The notes beneath the pieces are model-generated. The model was not told the origin of the DNA and did not search any database. It saw nothing but the letters and a program-made list of their open reading frames with translations. The translations under genes were made by a program, and so were the position numbers. Below are positions 1 through 10,109 of a stretch of DNA of 64,000 bases, one piece after another. This stretch comes from Alteriqipengyuania halimionae (GTDB lineage Bacteria; Pseudomonadota; Alphaproteobacteria; Sphingomonadales; Sphingomonadaceae), in contig NZ_WTYR01000001.1 in the NCBI RefSeq assembly GCF_009827575.1, positions 558,001 through 622,000 on the forward strand, written 5' to 3'. Position 1 is the stretch's first letter; each line of letters opens with the position of its first letter.

Positions 1-679
<679 letters not shown>

Positions 680-798
680 GGCGAACGGTCCCTTTGGGAT
701 TCGATGGGGGAAATTGTTGCGCGCCAGATAGGCGCTGGGCGCGGTTTCGGCAACCGCGCGCTTGGCAAGCGGGGAGGCGCGCGATAGCAGTGCGCGCC

Positions 799-2193
799 AT
801 GAACAAAACGCTCCTAGCGCTGGCCGCGCTCTCGCTTTCCGTTTCCACCACCGCACTGGCGCAGGGCGCCGGCGATGCGCTGGCCGATCGTGCCGATCAC
901 GCGCTGGAGAATGACGGGATCGCGTGGGATTTCGTCGAGGGGATCACCACCGAGGTCGGTCCGCGCCAGGCGGGCACCGAGGCCGAGCAGCGCGGGCGCG
1001 ATTGGGCGGTGGCGTGGCTCAATGCGCGCGGCTTCGAGAATGTCGCCGACGAGCCGTACCAGATGGAAACCTGGATCCCCGGCGATACCCGCTCGGCAGA
1101 GATCGTTTCGCCGTTCGCGCAGCCGCTGACGGTCGATCCGCTGGGGACGTCCGCTTCGACCGGGCCCGACGGCATCACCGCCGAAGTCGTCTATTTCCCG
1201 ACCGTGGCCGATCTGATGGCGGCACCCGACGGAAGCCTGGCGGGCAAGATCGCCTTCGTCTCGCACTCGATGACGCCGACGCAGGACGGCTCGCAATATG
1301 GCTTTGCCGGTCCGGCGCGCTGGGTCGGGGCTGGGATCGCCGCGAGCAAGGGCGCGGTGGCCACCGTGATCAAATCGGTCGGCACCGACAATCACCGCAC
1401 CCCGCATACCGGCGGCACCAGCTTCCCCGAAGGCGTCGCGCCGACCCCGGCGGGTGCGCTGTCGGTGCCCGATGCCGAGAATCTTGAACGCATGTTCGCG
1501 CGCACAGCCGAAGACGGCCGCCCGATCATGATGAAGCTCACGCTCACGCCCGAATGGCTGGGCACGACCACCAGCGGCAATGTGGTGGGCGAGATCGTCG
1601 GACGCGATCCCTCGCTGGCGCCGGTGCTGGTCGCCTGCCACCTCGACAGCTGGTGGAGCGGGACGGGCGCAATCGACGATGGGGCAGGGTGCGGCATCGT
1701 CGCCGCAGCGGCGCTGAACGTCGAAGCTGCGGGCCAGCCGCTCCGCACGATCCGCGTCCTGTTCGCCGGCGCCGAGGAAGTCGGCCTCTATGGTTCGGAA
1801 GCCTATAGCGAAGCGCATATCGACGAGCCGATCGCGGTCGGTCTCGAAAGCGATTTCGGGGCGGACAGGATCTGGCAGTTCCAGAGCAACTTCCGCGAGA
1901 GCAACCCGGAATTGCACGGCAAGATCGCTGCCGCGGTGGCGCGATTCGGCGTCTCGACATCGACCGCGGTTGCCAGCGGCGGGGCAGATATCAACATCGC
2001 GCGAGACCAGGGCACCGCGATCATCGATCTGCAGCAGGACGGCACGCGTTATTTCGATTTGCACCACACGCCCGACGATACTCTCGATAAAATCGACCCG
2101 GCGCAATTGCGTCAGAACGTTGCCGTGTGGACGCAAGTGGTTGGAATTCTTGCCAATGAGCCGGGCCCGATAAAGCCGCGCACCGGCGACTGA
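799..2193 (+). CDS. Secreted M28-family zinc peptidase
   Basis: 464 residues. The ATG at 799 opens a clear signal peptide (MNKTLLALAALSLSVSTTALAQ), so the longer reading from 670 is rejected. M28 zinc ligands and catalytic residues are in order: H281-x-D283 (ACHLDSWW), D293 in AIDDGAG, E326-E327 in GAEEVG, D352 in ESDFG and H422/H423 in HHTPDD. A PA-like insert sits between the signal peptide and the catalytic domain (about residues 100-250). It resembles the plasma glutamate carboxypeptidase (carboxypeptidase Q) branch. It probably degrades peptides in the periplasm or outside the cell; the exact substrate is unknown. It is transcribed alone. Confidence 0.9.
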   Translation: MNKTLLALAALSLSVSTTALAQGAGDALADRADHALENDGIAWDFVEGITTEVGPRQAGTEAEQRGRDWAVAWLNARGFENVADEPYQMETWIPGDTRSAEIVSPFAQPLTVDPLGTSASTGPDGITAEVVYFPTVADLMAAPDGSLAGKIAFVSHSMTPTQDGSQYGFAGPARWVGAGIAASKGAVATVIKSVGTDNHRTPHTGGTSFPEGVAPTPAGALSVPDAENLERMFARTAEDGRPIMMKLTLTPEWLGTTTSGNVVGEIVGRDPSLAPVLVACHLDSWWSGTGAIDDGAGCGIVAAAALNVEAAGQPLRTIRVLFAGAEEVGLYGSEAYSEAHIDEPIAVGLESDFGADRIWQFQSNFRESNPELHGKIAAAVARFGVSTSTAVASGGADINIARDQGTAIIDLQQDGTRYFDLHHTPDDTLDKIDPAQLRQNVAVWTQVVGILANEPGPIKPRTGD

Positions 2194-2239
2194 AAAAACT
2201 CCGGATTCGACTAACTCCTAAGAGTGATTTAACCATTCG

Positions 2240-2258
2240 CGACTAGGGGTATTAGTCG
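2240..2258. promoter_or_regulatory. Small inverted repeat in the diguanylate cyclase leader
   Basis: The arms CGACTA and TAGTCG are perfect 6-base inverses around a 7-base loop. They end 17 bases before the ATG at 2276. It could be an operator or a leader-RNA hairpin. No known regulator motif was recognised. Confidence 0.3.
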
Positions 2259-2275
2259 GACGACCGGGGTAGACA

Positions 2276-3538
2276 ATGACCGAGAAGATTCTCGCACTGG
2301 CGAATCCGATGCTTTGCACGGTATTCGCCCTTGCGTTCTTCATTCTTTGGTGGCGCGAGCGCAGCGTAAAGTGGATCGCCATCATTGCAGCGACGTACTT
2401 TACGCGTGCCATCGGGTTCTTCGTTTTTCACTTCACCGGCGACCCCAATGGTGTCGGTTCGATCGTGATGATGCACCTGTTCTACTCGGCCAGCGCTATC
2501 ACTGTCGTCTGGGGCGTTTGCGAACGCAACGGACAGAAAGCCGATCTCGGCATCTACACGCTGATCGCTGCGGGCGGTATGGCGATGATGATCGCAGCGA
2601 GCTATGGCGTGGAATACAACGCCCGACTGTACGCCGCCAACGCCAGCTACGGCCTGATCCTTGCGCTCGGCACGCAAACGGCTGCGCGCAAGGTCGAAAA
2701 AGACTTCCTCGACAAGACGATCCTGTTCCTGCTCGGCATGGGGGCTTTCCAGTTCTTCTTCCGCCCGCTGATGGCGATCATGGTCGAAGGCGCGATGACG
2801 GCCGAGCAATATCGCGAGACACCGTTCTATGCGGTGATGGTCGTATGGCTGGCGCTGGCCTCGTTGCTGATGGCGATGGCTTTTCTGATTGCAGCCCTGA
2901 CCGACCAGATGAAGACCGTGCGCGAAAATTCCGAACGCGACGCGCTGACCGGGCTGAAAATGCGCGGCCCGTTCGAACAGGCGGCGGTGGCGATGCTCTA
3001 CAAGGCCAAGGAAGAAGGCGTGCCGGTGAGCGTGATTGTCGCCGATATCGACCACTTCAAGCAGGTCAACGACATATGGGGGCACCAGGTCGGTGACAAT
3101 GCGATCGCAAGTTTCGGTAAGCTGCTGCAAGGTGCGATCCGGCCGACCGACATCGTCGGGCGTATCGGCGGCGAGGAATTCTGCCTGCTGGTGTGGAACT
3201 GCCCGATCGATCCGACAAAGAGCCTGGCCGAGCGCATCCGTGCCCGTTTCGCCGATCTCAGGATTACCGGCATTTCCGACGATGTTCGCATCAGCGCGAG
3301 CTTCGGCGTCGCTGGCTGGGATCGCAAGGAAGGTTACGGCAAGCTCTTCGCCCGGGCCGACGCGGCGCTTTACGCGGCCAAGAAAAGCGGACGGAACCGG
3401 GTGGTCAGCGAGGGCTGGGACGCGGACGAGGACACCGAGGTAGCTCTCGGCGAACAGGAGCGAAAGATTGCCTCCTTCCGCCAGCTCGAATCCGGGCCCG
3501 AAAGCGAGCCGCAGGGGCCGCGCGCGGCAAGCGCCTGA
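2276..3538 (+). CDS. Membrane-bound diguanylate cyclase (GGDEF)
   Basis: 420 residues. The N-terminal ~210 residues are hydrophobic with six or seven likely membrane segments. A GGDEF domain follows from about residue 222 (DALTGLKMRG). The active-site motif is GGEEF at 298-302. A product-inhibition I-site RPTD (289-292) lies five residues before it, so the enzyme should make cyclic di-GMP and be feedback-inhibited. No EAL domain is present. The C-terminal ~40 residues are a low-complexity tail. The sensory membrane part has no family I can name, so the input signal is unknown. The DUF421 gene follows 21 bases later and may be co-transcribed. Confidence 0.93.
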   Translation: MTEKILALANPMLCTVFALAFFILWWRERSVKWIAIIAATYFTRAIGFFVFHFTGDPNGVGSIVMMHLFYSASAITVVWGVCERNGQKADLGIYTLIAAGGMAMMIAASYGVEYNARLYAANASYGLILALGTQTAARKVEKDFLDKTILFLLGMGAFQFFFRPLMAIMVEGAMTAEQYRETPFYAVMVVWLALASLLMAMAFLIAALTDQMKTVRENSERDALTGLKMRGPFEQAAVAMLYKAKEEGVPVSVIVADIDHFKQVNDIWGHQVGDNAIASFGKLLQGAIRPTDIVGRIGGEEFCLLVWNCPIDPTKSLAERIRARFADLRITGISDDVRISASFGVAGWDRKEGYGKLFARADAALYAAKKSGRNRVVSEGWDADEDTEVALGEQERKIASFRQLESGPESEPQGPRAASA

Positions 3539-3559
3539 ATTATCAAGCCGACAAAACTT

Positions 3560-4111
3560 GTGTTCGATACGGGCAAGGGCCATGGCCACGCCATGCTTGT
3601 TGCCGATCCCCTGTTCGATACCGTCCTGCGCAGCCTGATCCTGGCCGCCATCGCACTGAGCTGGGTTACGGTGCTGATCCGGATCACCGGGCTTCGATCG
3701 CTTTCGAAAATGACCAGTTTCGACTTCGTGATGACGATCGCTCTCGGCAGCCTCGTCGCCACGGGTGCGATGGTCACGAAATGGCTCGATTTTCTCCAGG
3801 CCCTGATCGCCATGGCGGCGCTGTTTCTCGCCCAGTTTACTGCCTCGCGCCTGCGCAAGTCGTCGGAAATGGTAGAAACCGCGATCCAGAACGAACCGAT
3901 CCTGCTGATGAAAGACGGCGAATTCCGGCGCGATGCCATGGACACCACACGAGTCACCGAAAGCGATATCATTGCCAAGCTGCGCGAGGCTAATGTGCTC
4001 GATTTTTCCGAAGTCCGCGCCGTGGTGCTCGAAACCACCGGCGACGTTTCCGTGCTCCATGGCGATGCGCTCGACGACGCGCTGCTCGAAGGTGTTCGCA
4101 ACACCGACTAG
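3560..4111 (+). CDS. DUF421 (YetF-like) membrane protein
   Basis: About 183 residues from a GTG at 3560. An ATG at 3593 (MLVADPLFDTV) is an equally good start and fits the family better. Two or three membrane helices (about 18-40, 55-75, 80-95) are followed by the cytoplasmic DUF421 domain with SEMVETAIQNEPILLMKDGE. DUF421/YetF proteins are inner-membrane proteins of poorly known function, linked in some bacteria to stress or spore germinant signalling. It follows the diguanylate cyclase closely. Function is not claimed beyond family membership. Confidence 0.8.
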   Translation: MFDTGKGHGHAMLVADPLFDTVLRSLILAAIALSWVTVLIRITGLRSLSKMTSFDFVMTIALGSLVATGAMVTKWLDFLQALIAMAALFLAQFTASRLRKSSEMVETAIQNEPILLMKDGEFRRDAMDTTRVTESDIIAKLREANVLDFSEVRAVVLETTGDVSVLHGDALDDALLEGVRNTD

Positions 4112-4127
4112 GATCGGCGCGCAGTCC

Positions 4128-4207
<80 letters not shown>

Positions 4208-4248
4208 ACACTTGTGTGGCCTCGAAACATGGCCGGTCGTCCTGGCGG

Positions 4249-4325
4249 TGGTGGGCCCGGCAGGACTCGAACCCGCGACCAAGCCGTTATGAGCGGCCAG
4301 CTCTAACCAACTGAGCTACAGGCCC
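4249..4325 (-). tRNA. tRNA with CAT anticodon (tRNA-Ile2 or elongator Met)
   Basis: A 77-base cloverleaf with encoded CCA. The acceptor stem is GGGCCTG/CGGGCCC with one T-G pair, and the anticodon loop is CTCATAA (anticodon CAT). It lacks initiator features such as the three-GC anticodon stem and C1-A72 mismatch. The variable/T-arm junction CTTGGTCGC resembles lysidine-modified tRNA-Ile2 more than elongator Met, but sequence alone does not settle this. Confidence 0.95.
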
Positions 4326-4388
4326 TCCGCCGAGCGGGGCGGTTACCCCGTGCGGTCTCACTATTCAAGCGCCTGTGTCAGACGGCTG

Positions 4389-5372
4389 CTATTCGAGCTC
4401 CACCGCAGCCATGATTTCCTCTATCCCGGTGGGGCGCACATTGCGAGCCTTGAGGTGATCGAACACCGCGCGCCACCAGTCATAGAACGCATCCAGATCC
4501 GTACTGTCGCGCACATAAGGCGTATTGCCCGGCACCAGCGAAGGGCTGTGAAAAGCCAGGTTGAGGATCGGCACATCCTGACGGAGCGCGATGTCGATAC
4601 CGCGCAATGCTTCTTGCACCGTGGTGCCCTCGGGTGTCAGCGGTATCCGTTCGAGCAGTCCCAACCGGGCCGCGAGGCCTGGAAGCCTTGGCACTTTCTC
4701 GATCCTGCGGAAGCCCGATGCCCCGCTCCTGGCAAACACGCCGGCAAACACGGTGGTGAGCGGGATTTCCATCACCCTGTGGTCTCGGTCGAGCCAGAAC
4801 GGGTTCGGGTCGACCATGCCGAAATCGGGTCCGCCCGCGGCGCTGTAATCGTGATAGGCTCGCACCGAGCTATCGATCGCGATGCCCTGTTCCGCGAGCA
4901 GCGACGCGGTGTCCTCACCCAAGCCATAGCGGCCCGCGCGATAGATCAGTGCATCGGTATCGAAACTGTCGCGCACCTTGCGCGTGAGGGTCGCGATCTT
5001 GTCGCGTTCGAGTGCGGGCGGGAGATTGCCCGGGAAGCTGTTGGACTGGTTGACCTCTTCGCGATGGGGCGGCGTCACCCAGGGATGCAGCTGGAGCCCG
5101 AGATCCGCCTTGCCGGCCTTGAAAGCCTTGCCGAGAATGTCCTGTGCGATCCGTGAATTGGCGACCGGAAAGTCGATCAGGTAGCAGGGGCGCACCTCGA
5201 CGGCTTCGCAGAACCGCTGGAATTTGCGCAACCGCGCGACCGATTCGACCGAGACGTTCTCACGCGCGAGCGGCTGCGACCAGTCGAATTCCTCTTCCAC
5301 GTCGACAGTGACGAGGAAGCGCGGGCCGAAGCCTTCGCGAAAGCGAACCGGTGTCAGGTGCTCCGTTCGCAA
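4389..5372 (-). CDS. Polysaccharide deacetylase family protein (WalW-like)
   Basis: 327 residues with no signal peptide. The NodB-like catalytic Asp region is FLVTVDVEEEFDW (about 19-31). The metal site region includes LQLHPWVTPP (about 93-102), and RAGRYGLGED follows, as in the WalW-type subgroup of carbohydrate esterase 4. A late HSP motif (LAFHSPSLVPG, about 273-283) fits the second His. It probably removes acetyl groups from a polysaccharide or acts on a sugar intermediate in the cytoplasm; the substrate is unknown. The gene lies 95 bases beyond the end of the histidine kinase on the same strand. Confidence 0.8.
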   Translation of the reverse strand: MRTEHLTPVRFREGFGPRFLVTVDVEEEFDWSQPLARENVSVESVARLRKFQRFCEAVEVRPCYLIDFPVANSRIAQDILGKAFKAGKADLGLQLHPWVTPPHREEVNQSNSFPGNLPPALERDKIATLTRKVRDSFDTDALIYRAGRYGLGEDTASLLAEQGIAIDSSVRAYHDYSAAGGPDFGMVDPNPFWLDRDHRVMEIPLTTVFAGVFARSGASGFRRIEKVPRLPGLAARLGLLERIPLTPEGTTVQEALRGIDIALRQDVPILNLAFHSPSLVPGNTPYVRDSTDLDAFYDWWRAVFDHLKARNVRPTGIEEIMAAVELE

Positions 5373-5467
5373 TTCCAGTCATCCCCTTGCTGCAGACCGT
5401 TCGCTGCCGGGCTTACCACCCACGCCTTTAACAACCAGACCGTCAAATTTGACGGGCGGCCCGAACC

Positions 5468-7510
5468 TCAGGCGGCATCCTTTGAATCGCGATTGGATGC
5501 GGCGCTTTCGTCTTCTTGGTCAGTGTCTTCGCTATTGCCGGTGGTGCCCTGGGTCAACAGCGGCAGGCTGAGCACGAGCTCGTCGGTGTCGCGCACCAGG
5601 TCGCCCCGCGCCGCGCGGGCTTCGGCGCGCGCCAGGCGAAGCGCGAAGCCACTGCCGAACATTCCTGCGGTGATCGCGTTCTGTCCGCTCGCGAGCCCCC
5701 CTTCGAACAGCTTCTGGTCTTCCCTCTCAACCAGGCGGCGGGGCAGGGTCGATGAAAACTGTGCCATGTCGCCTTGCACGGTGAGGCGCAGCGACAGGTA
5801 TTCGCCCGGTGCGGTTTCGCCTGCCAGCGTGCCGAGGATACGCCACAGCAAGCGGTCGCCGTCGCTTTGGCTCAGGGCGATCGGTACTGGCGGTTCGTGC
5901 AGTTTGGCCTTGAATCCACTCACGCGCGGCTGGGTGTAGGTGGCCAGCTGGTCGAGAGTGCGGCTGACGGTAAGGGAAAGGTCGCACCCTGTACCGACAA
6001 GGTCGATTTCCTCGCCGGTCAGGCGGGCGAAGCGATCCAGCTCCTCGAAGCCGGCCATCATTGCCGCGCTGTCGGCGGCGATGGTTGCGGCATAGGAGCG
6101 GTAATTGTGCGGCACATCTCCGAAGATCTGCTGTTGGATCGATTCGGCAAACCCCTGGATCGCGTTTACCGGCGTGCGCAGTTCGTGCAGCAGCTGGCGC
6201 AATTTTTCCGCGCGCTTGGCGGCATGGGTGACGACCCGGCCCGGACGGCGCAGGCGACCGCGGAAATGGAGGAAGCGTCCGCCTTCGGGATCGAACACCG
6301 GCATCGCGTCGAGCTGCCACTTGCCCTCGATCGCGGCGGCACCGGGCATGGTCAACGGTTCGTCGACGATCGGGAGGCGGCGGCGCACCGCGCGCCCAAT
6401 CCGCTCTCCTGCTCCCGACAGCGAAAAGCCCACCACCATCGGCGCGACGGCACGGGTAGCCTCTGCAATGCGTCCACTGCGATCGGTGGTGAATTCGATC
6501 GCGGTGATGCGCGTCTCCTCGGACTGGCGTTCGTCGAGCGGCAGGCGCGGCGCTTGCGGCGCACCGGGCGCTTGAGCGGCGCTGTCGCGCGTCTTGCGGA
6601 ACCGCTCGATCCGACGCACGAGGTCGCCGATCTTCTGGGCCGGATCGGACGCGGTGGGCGCGAGTGGAATTGCGGTCACGGTATCGTCATCGGGGCTAGC
6701 TTCCGCCGGGACGTCGTCGTCCGCCTCGGACGGCGAAGCAGCATCTTCGATCAGCGCCTGGTAGGGATCGACCAGGTCGAGCGATTGGTCTTCGTGCGGA
6801 GCGGCATCGACCGGTGGCGGCGTATCGGATGCAGGCTCCCGCGCCGGGTCAACAGGCGGCGTTGGCTCGGGTGCTTCCTGATCGAAAGCAGCATCGATCG
6901 CATCATCATCGTCGCGCAATCCCAGCGCGCTGCGCGAGATGAAGGGCGGCGGTGCGATATCGGGCTCCGGCCTGATGCGAGGATGCAGCAGAACGGGCGC
7001 CGGGGCGTTCTGCTCTGCTTCGGCCTCGTTTATGGGCGACGGCGTAGGCGTGCTCCCGACGTCACGAGGCGGCGAGTTGGGATCGGCTTCCACTCCGATT
7101 CGCGCGAGGCGCTGGCACAGTTCAGGGGCGAGATCCTCGCGACCCTTGAGATAACCACGCACCTTGGGCGGCAGCGTCGGGATCAGCTCGAACCACTCAT
7201 CGCTCGCGAGCTTCGCCTGACGCATAGCCGGGCGCGCAATCTCGGGTTCGTGCAAAGCGAGTATGCCCAGAAGGCGCAGCGACTCTATGCGCAGATCCGA
7301 CTGAGCGATGATCCGGGCGCGCTGGTCCAACGGCAGATCGCGACTCAACTCGCCGAGTAGGCGAAAGGCTTCGTCGCGCTGGGCCTTTTCGATATCGGCG
7401 GCGCGCTTCTGCGCGAGAATATCGAGCAATTGCCGGTATTGAGTACGACGCCCGGCATCGCTGCGCAGCGGCGTGCGCATGACGGTGTCGAGGCGGTCGT
7501 CGAAATGCAT
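5468..7510 (-). CDS. Soluble sensor histidine kinase with long N-terminal region and divergent ATPase domain
   Basis: 680 residues with no signal peptide or membrane helix. Residues ~1-130 are helical and HEAT-like (LPLDQRARIIAQ, LRLLGILALHEPEIARP). Residues ~135-320 are an acidic, Pro-rich linker. A PAS-like segment (about 330-420) precedes a clear HisKA H-box, HELRTPVNAI, with phospho-acceptor H442. The ATPase part is divergent: the usual N-box Asn is not evident (LLWRILGTLAGE), although GSGFALRLARAEA resembles a G2 box. It may be a weak kinase, a phosphatase or a phosphotransfer protein. No cognate response regulator is adjacent. Confidence 0.8.
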   Translation of the reverse strand: MHFDDRLDTVMRTPLRSDAGRRTQYRQLLDILAQKRAADIEKAQRDEAFRLLGELSRDLPLDQRARIIAQSDLRIESLRLLGILALHEPEIARPAMRQAKLASDEWFELIPTLPPKVRGYLKGREDLAPELCQRLARIGVEADPNSPPRDVGSTPTPSPINEAEAEQNAPAPVLLHPRIRPEPDIAPPPFISRSALGLRDDDDAIDAAFDQEAPEPTPPVDPAREPASDTPPPVDAAPHEDQSLDLVDPYQALIEDAASPSEADDDVPAEASPDDDTVTAIPLAPTASDPAQKIGDLVRRIERFRKTRDSAAQAPGAPQAPRLPLDERQSEETRITAIEFTTDRSGRIAEATRAVAPMVVGFSLSGAGERIGRAVRRRLPIVDEPLTMPGAAAIEGKWQLDAMPVFDPEGGRFLHFRGRLRRPGRVVTHAAKRAEKLRQLLHELRTPVNAIQGFAESIQQQIFGDVPHNYRSYAATIAADSAAMMAGFEELDRFARLTGEEIDLVGTGCDLSLTVSRTLDQLATYTQPRVSGFKAKLHEPPVPIALSQSDGDRLLWRILGTLAGETAPGEYLSLRLTVQGDMAQFSSTLPRRLVEREDQKLFEGGLASGQNAITAGMFGSGFALRLARAEARAARGDLVRDTDELVLSLPLLTQGTTGNSEDTDQEDESAASNRDSKDAA

Positions 7511-7731
7511 GGAAAGAGTGCGGTATCCTAAACGCTATCTTTGGGGCGGAATCCACGCCCTTTGCGCCGTCTCTGGCATGCCAAGGGTTATCACGAGGTT
7601 TCGCTTCTGCGCAGATTGCTTTTCCTACGTTGCAGTGCGGGACATTAACCACAAGCGCCGATAATATTATTGCTGGAAAATCTGACACCACGCGTTTATG
7701 TGTCGCGCGCGAGCAATAGGGGAAATCGTGC

Positions 7732-8208
7732 ATGACCAAGCCGGTCACCAACCTCGATCCGATCGATCGCCAGCTTTTGTCCGAATTGCAGGATAACGGC
7801 CGGATTACCAATGTCTCCCTGGCCGACAAGGTCGGACTGACGGCACCGCCGTGCCTGCGGCGCGTGCGTGCGCTGGAAAATGCGGGTGTCATTCGCGGTT
7901 ATCACGCCGATCTCGACCCCGGCACGCTGGGTTACGGCATCATGGTGTTCGCCATGGTGAGCCTGAAGAGCCAGGCCGAGGACGCGCTGAAAGCGTTCGA
8001 AGATCACGTAAGCGCGCTGGCCGAAGTGCGCGAATGCCACATGCTCAATGGCGAGATCGACTATATCCTGAAAGTCGTGAGCGAAGACCTGCAGACCTTC
8101 CAGACCTTCCTCACCAGCCACCTCGTCAACGCCCCCAATGTGGCGAGCGTGAAGACCAGCCTGACGATCCGCACGACGAAGCACGAACCGGGCGTTCCTC
8201 TGGATTGA
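7732..8208 (+). CDS. Lrp/AsnC-family transcriptional regulator
   Basis: 158 residues. An N-terminal winged helix-turn-helix (LDPIDRQLLSELQDNGRIT, then LADKVGLTAPPCLRRVRAL, about 7-50) precedes the RAM/AsnC ligand-binding domain (about 70-150). Such proteins form octamers and respond to amino acids. The upstream 220 bases are AT-rich by local standards (ATAATATTATT at 7661), suiting a self-regulated promoter. The stop codon overlaps the start of the next gene (ATGA), so the two are translationally coupled. The target genes are unknown. Confidence 0.92.
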   Translation: MTKPVTNLDPIDRQLLSELQDNGRITNVSLADKVGLTAPPCLRRVRALENAGVIRGYHADLDPGTLGYGIMVFAMVSLKSQAEDALKAFEDHVSALAEVRECHMLNGEIDYILKVVSEDLQTFQTFLTSHLVNAPNVASVKTSLTIRTTKHEPGVPLD

Positions 8209-8708
8209 TGCGCGGCCCCGTAGCCACGGTGCGCTATCGCACCGGGTGCCTGTCGTTTCTGACCGTGTTCATCTTCCCGGTCGTCATCCTGCTCGCGGTG
8301 GCGGCGTTTCGCCCATCGCTTGTCGATCATCTGTCGGAAGCCAGAAGAGGGGGCTGGATCGCGTGGACGAAAGAGCTCGCGATCGGGGACTTCAACATTC
8401 CGTTCGCAGTGATTGCCGTATGGATGTTCTACGAGCTGTGGCGCATGATCCTACGATTGCGCGATCCGCGGATGATCGTCAGCGACGACCGCAGCATCCA
8501 TTTCCATCCCACCGAACGGCGCAAACCCGTTCGCTGGGAGGATATCCGCGAGATCAGGCACGACGATTCCGCCCTGAAGTCCGATCTCTATTTCGACGTG
8601 GACGACCGGCCCGGCTTCAGGCTGCGGAACTGCGACGATTACGAGGCGGAAAAGTTCGTCGAAGCGGCGATGGGAAATCACCGCAGCGCCGAGCCAAGTC
8701 CGGATTAA
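8208..8708 (+). CDS. Small membrane protein of unknown function, coupled to the Lrp gene
   Basis: 166 residues from an ATG that overlaps the Lrp stop codon (ATGA). Two hydrophobic segments are visible (about 15-35, LTVFIFPVVILLAVAAF, and about 60-80, IPFAVIAVWMFYEL). A soluble region follows that resembles a PH-like fold (RRKPVRWEDIREIRHDD, then LYFDVDDRPGFRLRN). I do not recognise a named family. Coupling to an amino-acid-sensing regulator suggests a shared role, but none is claimed. Confidence 0.75.
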   Translation: MRGPVATVRYRTGCLSFLTVFIFPVVILLAVAAFRPSLVDHLSEARRGGWIAWTKELAIGDFNIPFAVIAVWMFYELWRMILRLRDPRMIVSDDRSIHFHPTERRKPVRWEDIREIRHDDSALKSDLYFDVDDRPGFRLRNCDDYEAEKFVEAAMGNHRSAEPSPD

Positions 8709-8716
8709 GGGGCCAT

Positions 8717-8747
8717 CCTCTCCGCTCGGCTCAGCGAAACGGAGAGG
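8717..8747. terminator. Hairpin between convergent genes
   Basis: Arms CCTCTCCG and CGGAGAGG form a perfect 8-base-pair stem with a 15-base loop. It lies between the convergent ends of the small membrane protein gene and accC. There is no clear U-tract on either strand, so it may be a weak bidirectional terminator or a 3'-end stabiliser. Confidence 0.4.
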
Positions 8748-8756
8748 AATGACCGA

Positions 8757-10106
8757 TCACCCCTCGCGCTCTTTCAGCCATTCCTCGAGCCATTTGATCG
8801 AGTAGTCGCCGCTCAGCACGTCGGGCTGTTGCAGCAGTTCCTCGTGCAGCGGGACCGAGTGATTGACGCCTTCGATCACCATTTCCTCGAGTGCGCGCTT
8901 CAGGCGCATGATGCACTTTTCGCGGCTGCGGCCGTAGACGATCAGTTTGGCGATCATGCTGTCGTAATAGGGCGGGATCGAATAGCCGGCATAGAGCCCG
9001 CTATCGACACGCACATGCATGCCGCCGGCCGGGTGGTAATGCGTGACCTTGCCGGGCGAGGGGGCGAAGGTGAACGGATCCTCGGCATTGATCCGGCATT
9101 CGATCGCGTGGCCCTTGAACTCGATCTGGTCTTGCGTGCAGGACAGGTCCTTGCCATCGGCGATGCGGATCTGCTCGCGCACCAGGTCCATGCCGGTGAT
9201 CGCTTCGGTCACCGGGTGTTCGACCTGCAGGCGGGTGTTCATCTCGATGAAGTAGAACTCGCCGTTTTCCCACAGGAATTCGATTGTGCCCGCGCCGCGA
9301 TAGGCCATGTCGCGCATCGCCTTGGAGCAGACTTCGCCCATCTGTGCGCGCTCTTCGTCCGAAATGACCGGCGAGGGCGCTTCCTCGAGCACTTTCTGGT
9401 GGCGCCGCTGGAGCGAACAGTCGCGCTCACCCAGATGGATCGCACCGCCGCGTCCGTCGCCGAACACCTGGAATTCGATGTGGCGCGGATTGCCGAGATA
9501 TTTCTCGATATAGACCGTCGCATCGCCGAACGCGGCTTTCGCTTCGCTGCCGGCCTGCTTCATCAACGTTTCGAGCTTGTCCTCGGCCTCGCACACTTTC
9601 ATCCCCCGGCCACCGCCGCCGCTGGCGGCCTTGATGATCACGGGATAGCCGATCTCGGCGGCGATTTTCTTCGCTTCCTCGACATCGGAAACCGCGCCGT
9701 CCGATCCGGGGACCAGCGGCAAGCCCAGCGCGCCCGCGGTTTTCTTCGCCTGGACCTTGTCGCCCATCGTGCGGATATGCTCGGGCTTGGGCCCGATCCA
9801 GACGATATCGTGCGCTTCGACGATCTCGGCGAACTTGGCATTCTCGGACAGGAAACCGTAGCCCGGATGGATCGCATCCGCCCCGGCGATCTCGGCTGCC
9901 GAGATGATGTTGGCCACGTTGAGGTAGCTGTCGGTCGCAGGCGGCGGGCCGATGCACACCGCATGATCGGCCAGGCGCACATGCATCGCGTCGGCATCCG
10001 CGGTCGAATGCACGGCGACCGTCTCGATCCCCATTTCGTGGGCAGCACGGTGGATGCGCAGCGCGATTTCGCCGCGATTGGCGATCAGGATGCGGGAAAT
10101 GGCCAT
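8757..10106 (-). CDS. accC: Acetyl-CoA carboxylase, biotin carboxylase subunit
   Basis: 449 residues, the normal AccC length. It begins ISRILIANRGEIALRIHRAA. The ATP-grasp glycine loop is KAASGGGGRGMKV (about 159-171). The biotin/bicarbonate site is EMNTRLQVEHPVTE (about 288-301). It carboxylates biotin on BCCP, using ATP and bicarbonate, as the first step of malonyl-CoA synthesis. It lies 3 bases after accB, in the order aroQ-accB-accC. Confidence 0.98.
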   Translation of the reverse strand: MAISRILIANRGEIALRIHRAAHEMGIETVAVHSTADADAMHVRLADHAVCIGPPPATDSYLNVANIISAAEIAGADAIHPGYGFLSENAKFAEIVEAHDIVWIGPKPEHIRTMGDKVQAKKTAGALGLPLVPGSDGAVSDVEEAKKIAAEIGYPVIIKAASGGGGRGMKVCEAEDKLETLMKQAGSEAKAAFGDATVYIEKYLGNPRHIEFQVFGDGRGGAIHLGERDCSLQRRHQKVLEEAPSPVISDEERAQMGEVCSKAMRDMAYRGAGTIEFLWENGEFYFIEMNTRLQVEHPVTEAITGMDLVREQIRIADGKDLSCTQDQIEFKGHAIECRINAEDPFTFAPSPGKVTHYHPAGGMHVRVDSGLYAGYSIPPYYDSMIAKLIVYGRSREKCIMRLKRALEEMVIEGVNHSVPLHEELLQQPDVLSGDYSIKWLEEWLKEREG

Positions 10107-10109
10107 GGC

